Assembly (NCBI GenBank): GCA_032719365.1
Contig: CM064873.1
Coordinates: forward strand, 6,854,501 to 6,918,500
DNA: 64,000 nucleotides
Source: Prinsepia uniflora
Lineage: Eukaryota; Streptophyta; Magnoliopsida; Rosales; Rosaceae
Direction: 5' to 3'
Below are positions 1 through 9,500 of the stretch, one piece after another. Numbering within the stretch: the first letter of the stretch is position 1; each line of letters opens with the position of its first letter. The translations under genes were made by a program, and so were the position numbers. The notes beneath the pieces were generated by a model. It was not told the DNA's origin. It ran no database searches and worked only from the letters and a program-made list of their open reading frames with translations.

Positions 1-169
1 TCATGGTCATCGGTCAAAGTCCATTTGACCGTCCGAATGAAAAGTCAACGATTTGCCCATTTCAGGGGCAAAATCGTTATTTCGCCCGAACGTCCGCTAA
101 TCCTCGTCTAATATCTAATTAGTCTCGCTAATCCGTAATTAATCCCGTTAATTCGGGACGGGTCGTCAC
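1..169 (-). mobile_element. LTR 5'-end fragment, minus orientation
   Basis: Read on the minus strand, this stretch starts at 169 with TGTGACGACCCGTCCCG, the start signature shared by the other LTRs here. It continues with the family's typical TTAATC/GATTAG-rich head and the box around GTTGACTTTT. The rest of the LTR lies to the left of the window. It abuts plus-oriented LTR interior sequence at 170, so it is probably nested in another copy. Confidence 0.75.
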
Positions 170-1339
170 ATAAATGTTTTATATGTTTTATGAACATGAT
201 TTGAGATGCATTGATTGTATATGCTTTAAATATGATTTGTGTTGATGATTTGGCATTTTTGTGGAAAATGTGACATTACACGTAATTTGAGATTCCTGTT
301 TTTATATGATACTTGGGCTTAGGCTGAGTATTCTATGTGCATGTGATTTATGTGATTTGAACGGTTTCACGGAGAGGCGTAAAACTGAGAATTTGACTAT
401 TAGTTTTGAATGATTTCACGGAGATGCGTGAAATGTTATTTTGGGCTTGAGTCCTAGTTGGAAATCACCTTTGACTGTTTGTGATTTGGAAAAATGATTT
501 GAATAATGAAATGGTTTTCAGATTTGGAAATATGTCTCGGGCTTGTGCCCTAGTTGATTTGTGGTTTGACTTAGAGGATAGTCAAACGTGAGATTTTGGG
601 TATGTGACCCTGTTGTGGATTTACGAAATTGGATTTGATAGGATTCTAGGAATCCTGGATTTATGAAGTGTTTCTAGACACTGTTTTTAATGATGGTTTT
701 GTGGAAAAGAATTTGATGAAACTATATTCCGGGCGTGGACCCTATTGAGATATTTTGAGATGATTTGAAATGTTTGTGAAATGTTTTCCACATGACCATC
801 ATCTATGATGTGATGATAGCCTCTAGACGTCGACCATCTTTTGTGATGTGTGATCCTGGAGAGGATGTGATGATAGCCTCTAGATGTCGACCATCTTGTG
901 TGGTGTGTGATCCTGAAGAGGATGTGATGATATCCTTCAGACGTCGACCATCATGTGGGATGTGTGATCCTGGAGAGGTCACGAGTACACTGCCTGGAGG
1001 TAAGTAGCTCCAAAGGGAGGCTCAGGCTCAGGAGTGTCATAGATGGACATTACTCAGACGTCGAGCCAGGGGTTTCGAGCATGTGGATGTCATCGCTCAA
1101 ACGTCGAGCAAGGGGTTCCGAGCCTGAGTTAGAACACCTAGACATCGAGTCGCGGGCTCCAAGCTTGGTGTATACTCAAATGTGTAATTCCGAGTCGCAC
1201 ACGTAGCGCTGATACGTGACTAGTGGTGATATGAGATAATAAGAGGATGTGTTACTTATGTTTACATACGACTACAGATGTGAATCTATGTTTCGGGCAG
1301 AGGCTCTATTGAGATGATTTATGAGATTGTTTTGGGGTG
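170..1339 (+). mobile_element. LTR interior segment, degenerate
   Basis: The sequence matches the middle part of the LTRs seen elsewhere in the window, for example the stretch after the GTGAGT donor box in the LTR at 13,970-15,514. It contains scattered short hairpin units of the GGGC-N4-GCCC-AGTTG kind (near 445, 539, 599, 730 and 1,290) and a 57-bp tandem repeat. It has neither a proper LTR start nor end, so it is a piece of a larger copy broken by nesting or deletion. No gene is supported; the two small open frames at 792-1,206 are by-products of the repeat. Confidence 0.6.
807..977 (+). repeat. 57-bp tandem repeat, three units
   Basis: Three head-to-tail units of 57 bp lie at 807-863, 864-920 and 921-977. 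Each begins GATGTGATGATA, has a CGTCGACCATC or TGTCGACCATC core, and ends TCCTGGAGAG or TCCTGAAGAG. The unit length is a multiple of three, so an open frame with a 19-residue repeat runs through it. This is a consequence of the repeat and not evidence for a protein. Related TCCAGACGTCG motifs occur at 14,780-14,960 in another LTR. Confidence 0.85.
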
Positions 1340-2100
1340 AGATGTAATGAACCGTCCCGAATTATCATGATTAATTAAGAATTAGTGATGGATTAGCGAG
1401 ATTAATCGGGGATTAGACGAGGATTAACGGACGAGGAGGCCGAAATGATGATTTTGCCCCTAGAATGGCCTAATCGTTGACTTTTCGTTCAGGCGGTCAA
1501 ATAGACTTTGGCCGATGACTGTGACGTAGTTCGGGACGTCACGAGTTCATAGACCGGTAGCACGCCCGATTCCGACGTTCATGGAAGAAGTTGTGATTTT
1601 CGGAAGTTCGGGGGCATTTTGGTATTTTGGTTAAAAGGAGGCAAATAGTTGACTTTTGACCCGGGAGGTCCGATGATCGAGGACCAAGGATCGTTACGTA
1701 GATCAGGACGATACGAATCCATAGACAGGTGGCACGTCAAATTTGGACGTTTGACGGAAAAGTTACGGTTCATGGAAGTTTCGTGGCATTATTACACGAA
1801 GTTCGAGACGGATTGACATTTGTTATTTGCACGAAGTTCGAGACGAATTGACATTTGCGAGGTAAATATTGACATTCATCATTATTTGTCATTTGTCATT
1901 ATTGTGGGCACGAAGTTACGGCTCTATGAAGTTTCGTGGCAGATACTGAGATATTACATGTTGCTGCGTACTCCACAAGTCATTGCGCACTCGGGTAACC
2001 CCGAACGGGTTATGGTTTTATCCCTGGTCTTTCACGTGGTGTTAGACGGGAGTAGGGCACATCCCACGATAATCCAGGGGGATTGGGATGGGTCTTGTCA
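1340..2100 (+). mobile_element. Short, internally deleted LTR copy
   Basis: It starts TGTAATGAACCGTCCCG and ends GGGATGGGTCTTGTCA, matching LTR termini elsewhere, but is only 761 bp against 2.6-3.6 kb for the family. The central part with the splice-like boxes, hairpin arrays and CGCG box is missing. The flanking pentamers (TGAGA before, GTGCA after) do not match, so it is not a simple solo LTR. The right end probably belongs to the LTR whose insertion split the ANTH pseudogene at 2,101-2,105, with its left end outside the window. Confidence 0.6.
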
Positions 2101-3626
2101 GTGCATTCATCCTCCAGGACCAGTTATCTGTCTACTCCGCCACAGGGGCAGTAATTACCTCAAGCTCTCCAATTTCAGAGACAATTTTAGCCCTATAGCA
2201 TGGCAGCTCTCGTCCTGGGTTCGATCGTACGTGTGACGACCCGTCCCTAATTTAAAGGATTTAGTAGGACTAATGACGGATTAGCGAGGCTAATTGGGAA
2301 TTAGTCGAGGATTATCGGACGTTCAGGGCGAAATTACGATTTTACCCTTGAACGAGGGTAAAAAGTTGACTTTTGACCTGAGAGGTTTGATTCCCGATGG
2401 CCAAGGACCGTGACGTAGATCAGGACGTTATGAGTCCGTAGACAGGCGGCACGTCGAAATCGGACGTTCGATGGGAAAGTTACGGTTCACGGAAGTTCGA
2501 GGTAACTAATGCACATTTTATGAGACAGATAACATTGAAACTTTATGGGCCCCATATTTTTTGTTTCTGGCCCAATGGATGAGTGACAAGTGTCACTCAT
2601 CCATTGCCCCCAAACACACATACATACACCAAACCCCATCACCTGTTTCATTCTCCCTAACTCGAAAACCTCCCCATTTTGTACAAACCATACACACCCA
2701 TACCCATCCCCATATTATCACCCTTCTTGGGACTTGAAAGAAGAGAATGAAGAACTGAGTTTACAAGGGGGCTACAAGGTTGAGAGACGGCGGAGACCAC
2801 GGCGGAGGAAGGTAACCCGAAACCCCCATTTGTTTTCATTTTCAAATTCAAAAATTGGGTTGGGACGTTGGGGGCTGTTTTTGTTGATTGGGAAGTGTTT
2901 GTTGGGTTAGTAGGAATGTTTAGAGGTGGTTTTGAACTGCAGAGAGGGGATGAGCAGCTCCAGGGTCTAAACGGGGAAAATGGAACCGTGAAAGGTGTTT
3001 CGAACGGGTAGGTTTTAGATGGTTTTTCATGGTTTTGAATCGATGAAATGATAGGAAATGAAGAAACATAGAGAATGAGATTAAAAGGAAAGGAAACAGA
3101 CCGAAAATAAGGGAGGAATGAGACTGGACCGTTTTTTCCGGTTCGGTCGAACCGAAAACCAGTAGATCGGTTCGGACCCGATTTTCCGAATGAAGAAGAT
3201 GAACAGTGCGCAGGCGCGTGAGGCCCACGAACAGCCCCTTTGGGCGGTGCGTGAGGGCACATGGGGCACAATCTGGGGAAGTGTCCAACATGTAATTTCA
3301 TCTATTCGATGTAACGAACATTTTGGGACAGGTTTCGAGTCGATCGGACATCGTTTCGATATAGTTCGGGACGTTCGAAGGTTTAGGATCGAGTTTAAAA
3401 ATAGTTAAAAATTCGAGAAAATTACGGGACATCAATGAGGGGTTATTCAAGTAGTTAGTAACCCTCTAAAATAATTTGGACAGGTTTTGTAACAACCCGT
3501 ACCTACAGGAAGGGTACAAATGTAATTTCTGTGAAGTTTTGTAAAAAGGACGATTTTGCCCCTGTGAATACTAAACGAAACGTTGACTTTTTGTAATATT
3601 GATTGGATGGGTGTTAGCCCTTGATC

Positions 3627-3648
3627 GTGACGTAGGTTAGGACGTCAC
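3627..3648. promoter_or_regulatory. Paired TGACG (as-1-like) palindrome in LTR head
   Basis: The form is GTGACGT, 8-bp spacer, ACGTCAC. The same 22-bp layout recurs at 1,521-1,542, 11,155-11,176, 15,700-15,721, 18,724-18,745 and, in the minus-strand LTR, 44,692-44,713. TGACG pairs are known binding sites of plant TGA-class bZIP factors; binding here is inferred. Confidence 0.5.
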
Positions 3649-4930
3649 GAGTCCGTAGACAGGCGGCAGGTTCGATTCGGACAATCGGAGGAGAAGTTAT
3701 GATGTACGGAAGGTTGAGGGCGTTACCGTAATTTTGAGCTAAAATGGAAAATGTTGACTTTTTGGAGGATGTGTGATTTTCACGTAGACCGAGGACCGTT
3801 GGATAGGTCTCGACGTCCTGAGTTCAACGACAGGCGGCACGCTGTCATCGGACGTCGGACGGAAAAGATACGGGTCTGGAAAGTCTGAGGGCAAAATGGT
3901 AATTTTGTGCAGGAGGGGCATTTTGGTCATTTTTCCTCAGCCCAATCAGATAAGGGCAAGTGGCAGATATTTTGGGATGGCCAATTGCTGATGGACACGT
4001 GGGGGACCCTAGATGGTTCCAGGAGGAACTCAAGTGTGCACGGCCACACCTTGTACAAAAATCAAACCGTGTTTGGGTTTGAAACACAGAAAACAGAGAG
4101 GAGTTTGGGTGAGGCGGTGATCGATCTGGAGGCTAGGGAGAGTGAGGAGTGACTGGTGAGAGTGACAGAGAGACGTGGGTGAGGTGCTGATCGTGTTTTG
4201 GGATTGGAATCGTGCACGGCGGCACGGTGGTGGTGCGGCGAACGTTTGAGGAAAACAGGGGAGACCGTGGACGGTGGAGGCTGTTGTGTCGTGTGGTGAG
4301 GCAAACCAGGGCGGTAGGAGACTCAGGAGGTTGAGGGGAGTCCCACGAGCACGGTGGTGGGTGACGGTTCTCACGGCGGCGCCGGAATCGAAAGGTAAGC
4401 CCGTTTACTCTGTTTTTCGTGGATTTTTCAAATGCAAAGTCGTGATGTTGGGCTTAGAGTCGAGGGATTAGGAGGTCAGGGTGTTGTTCAGGGAGGTCTT
4501 AGGCGTCGTCTGTGGTGGTTACCGTGACGGGAGGTTCACGGTGGCTGGTGGTTCGACGGCGAGTATTCAATACTCTGTTTTAGCCGTGAGTTTCAAACGT
4601 GAAGTCGTGGACTTCGGGGATGAATCGATGGGTTCTGTGAGTTGGGCAGGACTAAGTAGGGTCCTAGGGTGGTGCTGGTATCACCACCGTGAAGGGGGAA
4701 GCTGTGGACGGCCGGGAAGGAAAACAGAGCCCACGGGCAAGTCTTTTCGAGGTTGAAGACGAAGGGTTCTAGGCCGTGATTCCTGGATTTTAGGATTGGG
4801 TTTGATTACAGGGGACTGGACGAAGCTAGGGGTATTGAAATGGAGAAGAATGGTGGGTGAACGGCGGAGAACCGGTCACGCCGGTTCAACACAGTTGAAC
4901 CGGTTGACTCGAGGTTGAAGGTGGACTGTA

Positions 4931-4990
4931 GCAGGCGCGTGAGGCCCACGCGCAGCCACTTTGGGCGGCGCGTGGGGGCGCGTGGGGAGG
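4931..4990. promoter_or_regulatory. Conserved CGCG-rich double palindrome in LTR
   Basis: Two back-to-back imperfect palindromes built from GGCGCGTGAG, CACGCGCAGCC and GGGCGCGTG. Recognisable copies occur at about 3,207-3,260, 12,459-12,518, 16,866-16,920, 20,262-20,316, 23,307-23,363, 43,377-43,433 and 63,810-63,855, in LTRs otherwise much diverged. CGCGT is the core bound by CAMTA factors, but the function here is unknown. Confidence 0.5.
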
Positions 4991-5256
4991 AATCCGGTTA
5001 AGCGTCCAACATGAGTTTAACTCTAAATGTCCTAAGGAATCCAATGGTACAGTTTTCGGAATAATCGGACGGTATTACGGAATGGTTCGGGAATCCGTAC
5101 GGTTTAGGATTTATGATTAAAATATTATTAAATTCCCGAAAAATTGGGGAAAATAGGGAAGGTATCCTTGATGTTATTGTGACCCTATTTGGTATCTATT
5201 GACAGGACGGGAGACACCGGAGACAGTTGAGGAGCGCGAGTGACGAGTCGTAAACT

Positions 5257-6171
5257 GTGAGTGGACTCTTTCTTACTTCCGAGCATGCCAACTGTTTTAA
5301 TTACTGTTTTATGATTCTATGTGTGTTTTTATGTTTTAAATGATGGTTATACATGATTGAGATGTTTGCACGTTTTTCGAGATATTTTCGGGGTTTTGCA
5401 CGTTTTTCGAGAAAAAGCCGATTTTCAGATTTTGATGCCATATTTGAGAAATTCACCCTATAACTGTTTTCTGATGATGGTAAATGGGTTAGGAAACATG
5501 GTTAAGGATTTCCTATGGTTTTTAGTATGGAAATGGATTTTCCGGATTTGGGTTCGGAATGTCGGTTCTGAACGCCGGAAGGGCTTCAAACCGGGGATTT
5601 CGAATTCGGATTTGGTGATGGATTTGGAATTGGTTTTACACTGGATATGGATTGGATTTGCTGGATCTGGATATGGGTTTAAAGACCCGGATTGATATTG
5701 ATGGGGGACGGGCCCGGATTGAGTTTAAAGACTCGGGAGTTTAAAGACTCGGATACTATGATATTACCCCCATAGGCCTATTGAGTTTAAAGACTCGGGA
5801 GTTTAAAGACTCGGATACTATGATATTACCCCCATAGGCCTATTGAGTTTAAAGACTCGGGAGTTTAAAGACTCGGATTGATATGTGAGGCCTGGTTGAG
5901 TTTAAAGACTCGGATAGGTCCAGCAGGTTTGATCGGGTTATACTCTGGTTTCTTATGATGTTTTATAGTGTATCTGTTCTTATGGTATTTATAGTGTCTC
6001 TGTTTCTTATGTTTTTCATATTATGATTTTCTAATACTTCATTGGCATGCCTGGTTTTAAACCGGAGGGAACAAATGATTTTATTTTCCTTACGTTGATT
6101 TGTCGGTAAACGGTTTTAAAACTTTTATTCTTTTTGGTCCACTCACACCTTTGGTTTTAATTTCCCTCCAG
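5257..6171 (+). other. Putative LTR leader intron bounded by complementary boxes
   Basis: It starts GTGAGTGGAC, a near-ideal U1 site, and ends with a pyrimidine stretch and CCCTCCAG. The complement of the first ten bases (GTCCACTCAC, 6,137-6,146) lies 25 bp before the acceptor. A 51-bp exon-like piece (5,206-5,256) precedes it, itself preceded by GACAG, and an upstream donor (AAAG followed by GTAAGC) lies at 4,395. The same layout is seen in the other LTRs. Splicing is inferred, not shown. Confidence 0.45.
5675..5911. repeat. Array of GAGTTTAAAGACTC palindromes
   Basis: Seven copies of GAGTTTAAAGACTC start at 5,721, 5,737, 5,783, 5,799, 5,845, 5,861 and 5,898, and one GGGTTTAAAGACCC starts at 5,675. 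In the variant both arms change together, so pairing is kept. The array is repeated in the 3' LTR (13,203-13,439) and recurs in diverged form at about 17,670-17,870, 21,330-21,590 and, reversed, 62,938-63,156. Confidence 0.85.
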
Positions 6172-6443
6172 GTCGTGGTGATAGCGCTGGGGTGAACGTT
6201 GAGGCAGATACCGAGGCATAGGACTTCCGACGTTCTTCCGTTGCGGACTTAGACTTGTAGAACTTTTGGTGCCCATTTTGTAGAACTATGCTCTGACTTA
6301 CGGTTGTATATATTTACTCCTTCGTCTGATGGTTATGCTTATAGTTGTATTAAGTTTCTTTGTGGTCTTGTAAGTGTGATTGTCAGACGGGAGCAGGGTT
6401 CATCCCGAGTATCGAGGTGATATTTGGGACGGGTCCTGACAAT

Positions 6444-6455
6444 TGGTATCAGAGC
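6444..6455 (+). other. Primer binding site (initiator Met-tRNA)
   Basis: TGGTATCAGAGC lies two bases after the 5' LTR end. It is complementary to the 3' end of plant initiator Met-tRNA including CCA, the usual primer for minus-strand DNA synthesis in plant Ty3/gypsy elements. Confidence 0.93.
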
Positions 6456-6528
6456 ATAGGTTGTGTCAATTTGTGTTGGGTCTAGGTTGTTATACTAACT
6501 CTATGCCTCTTTCAGCGTACGATTGATC

Positions 6529-9500
6529 ATGCCTCCGAGACGTGAACCCCCTCCACGACCTGAAGATGAAGCGGCGAGAGGGACTGAGAGCGCTTCGATC
6601 GAGAGAGCCCAGAGGCTTGGGGCTACTACGTTCAGCGGTGGGGCTGATCCCGAGGAAGCTCACCGATGGATCACCCGACTAGAACGTATTTTTGGGGTGA
6701 TGCACTGTCCTCCCGAGGATCGGGTATTGTTAGCCACTTTTCTGTTGGATGGAGCTGCCTACGAGTGGTGGTATACGCTGGAACTGTCCGGCTGGGATGC
6801 ACATACTGTGACCTGGGAGACTTTCCGGGAGAGGTTTCTAGATCAGTACTATCCCCGTTCTTTCAGGGATGCGAAGGAAGCGGAATTCCTTCACTTGAAG
6901 CAAGGAAACTTGACAGTGGCTGAGTATGAGCAGAGGTTTCAGATGCTATCTCGTTTTGCTCCGGCATTTGTGGCGACTGAGGCGGAGAAGTGCCGCCGGT
7001 TTGAGTTGGGTCTCCGGGGAGAGATCAGGGCCATAGTGACAGCCGGCTCTTTTGCTACATTCCGAGAGTTGTCTGATGCTGCTGTCAGGGTGGAGGCCAG
7101 TTTACCTGCTCGACCACAGTATTCGGGCAGTGTTCGACGCCGGGAGCAGTCATTCCCAGGAGCATCGAGTCAGAGGCCCCCGAAACGGGGTAATTTTGGT
7201 GGATCACTATCGGCTGGTGGAGCCCGGTATGGCAGACCAGGCAGTTTCCAGGGCTCAGGATTTCGAGGAGCTAGGTCACAGCCGACTCCTCAGGCGAGTG
7301 GGACTTCAGTGGCTTCGACAGGGAGGCATACCGGTGGACCCGGTAGAGACACTTGCTTCTACTGTGGGGAGCGAGGACATTTCCGTCGGGAGTGCCCATT
7401 GTTAGCTCCGGAGGGTGGAGCAGGTAGAGGTGCAGCAGAACCCGGGCGGAGTACTGCATCAGTATCAGGGGCGGCAGGCCCTAGGGGTGGCGGTGGTGCC
7501 ACGAGCAGTTCCAGAGGGCGCGGTAGGTCGTCGGGACCTCAGGCGCGAGTTTTTGCTATGACTCAGCAGGAGGCTAGGTCAGCACCGGGAGTGGTGACAG
7601 GTACACTCACCATACTTGGTCACACTGTTTTTGCTTTGATAGATCCCGGGGCTACCCATTCATTTGTAGCTCGGAGTTGTAGTCTGGTTCAGGAGAGGGA
7701 GGTGTCTACTTTGGATTGTGCGTTAGGAGTGAGTACACCTACTGGGGAGGTGTTGGTAGTGACTCAGGTTTTGAGAGAGTGTCCGGTACTGGTAGGCCAG
7801 GTGGAGTTACTGGCAGATTTGTTACTCTTAGATTTACGGGACTTTGATGTGATCTTGGGTATGGACTGGTTGACGAGACATCATGCTTCTATCGAATGTT
7901 TCGATAGGAGAGTGACTTTTCGGAGTCTCGGATTAACAGAGACTACATTTCAGGGGGATCAGCGTGCACTTCCTACGGGAGTTATTTCGGCACTCGAGGC
8001 TAGTAAACTGTTACGGAAAGGGTGCCAGGGTTACTTAGCTCATGTGGTGGATACGCGTGCTACGCCAGAGAGGGCGGAGGATATACCAGTGGTACGGGAG
8101 TTTCCCGATGTTTTTCCCGAGGAGTTGCCAGGACTACCCCCACACCGAGATCTTGAGTTTACGATTGAGCTTCTACCAGGTACACAGCCTATTTCTCAGA
8201 CTCCTTACCGTATGGCACCTGCCGAATTGAGGGAACTTAAGGCCCAGTTGCAAGAATTGGTCGATATAGGATTCATTCGACCGAGTATGTCACCTTGGGG
8301 AGCACCTGTTTTGTTTGTCAAGAAAAAGGATGGAGGATTGAGATTGTGTGTGGATTACAGGCAACTGAATAAGGTAACTATTCGGAATAAGTACCCCCTA
8401 CCCCGGATTGATGATTTGTTTGACCAGCTCAAGGGAGCACAGTATTTCTCGAAGATTGATCTTCGCTCCGGCTATCACCAGTTACAGGTTAAAGAGGAGG
8501 ATATACCGAAGACAGCTTTCCGGACCAGGTACGGTCACTATGAGTTTGTGGTGATGCCTTTTGGTTTGACTAATGCCCCAGCAGCTTTTATGGATCTTAT
8601 GAACCGAGTGTTCCGGCCCTACTTGGATCGTTTTGTGATTGTTTTCATTGATGATATTTTGGTGTTTTCGAAGAGTGCGAAGGCGCATGAGAAACATCTG
8701 AGGATCGTGCTTAAAACGTTGAGGGAGCATCAGTTGTATGCGAAGCTCAGTAAGTGTCAGTTCTGGTTGACCAGTGTTGGATTTCTTGGCCATGTGATTT
8801 CGGCCGAGGGCATTCGTGTGGATCCTCAGAAAGTTGAGGCGGTAGCCAATTGGGAACAGCCTAAGACGGTGACGGAAATTCGGAGTTTTCTGGGTTTGGC
8901 AGGGTATTACCGGCGTTTTATTGAGGGTTTTTCTATTCTTGCAGCACCGTTGACGAGGTTGACACGGAAGGGAGTTCGGTTTGAGTGGGATGAGAACTGT
9001 GAACAGAGTTTCCAGGAGCTTAAAAGGCGGTTGACATCTGCTCCTGTGTTAGCCCTTCCAGATGATAGTGGGGAGTTCGAGGTGTACAGTGACGCTTCTT
9101 TACAAGGTTTGGGTTGTGTCTTGATGCAGCACGGGAAAGTGATTGCTTATGCTTCCCGGCAATTGAAACCCCATGAGGTGAACTACCCTACACATGACTT
9201 GGAACTGGCTGCGGTGGTTCATGCATTGAAGATTTGGCGACATTACTTGTACGGTGAGAAGTGTAGGATCTTTACGGACCACAAGAGTTTGAAGTATTTG
9301 TTCACCCAAAAGGAATTGAACCTCAGACAGCGCCGTTGGTTGGAGTTACTTAAGGACTACGACTGTACTATTGAGTATCATCCAGGGAAGGCTAATGTGG
9401 TAGCCGATGCTCTGAGCAGGAAGTCAGCTGGATCTTTGTCGCATTTGAGGACAGTACGGTTACCTTTGTTGGTTGAGCTCCGTAAGTTGGGAGTAGAGTT

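Larger units (their letters stand above)
3488..6441 (+). repeat. 5' LTR (2,954 bp)
   Basis: It begins TGTAACAACCCG and ends TCCTGACA. In order it carries a paired TGACG box (3,627-3,648) and a possible splice donor at 4,395. A CGCG-rich double palindrome (4,931-4,990) and a possible acceptor ending at 5,205 follow. Next come the donor-like box GTGAGTGGAC (5,257-5,266), a palindrome array (5,675-5,911), its complement GTCCACTCAC (6,137-6,146) and the acceptor-like CCCTCCAG ending at 6,171. Short open frames inside it are duplicated exactly in the 3' LTR and show no coding features. Confidence 0.97.

Noticed and set aside
1335..2105. Simple solo LTR at 1,340-2,100
   Set aside because: Flanking pentamers TGAGA and GTGCA differ and the length is far below that of the family, so it is treated as a deleted or composite copy.
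2590..3408. Open frames inside the older LTR, including a 214-codon minus-strand frame at 2,657-3,301
   Set aside because: They overlap each other on both strands, have low-complexity proline/serine translations, and lie in LTR sequence with no domain.
3739..5695. Several open frames in the 5' LTR, repeated at 11,267-13,223
   Set aside because: They are identical only because the two LTRs are nearly identical. Corresponding frames are not kept in the diverged LTRs.
6523..6528. TTG start for gag-pol two codons upstream
   Set aside because: An ATG follows at 6,529 and plant elements use ATG; the extra codons add nothing.
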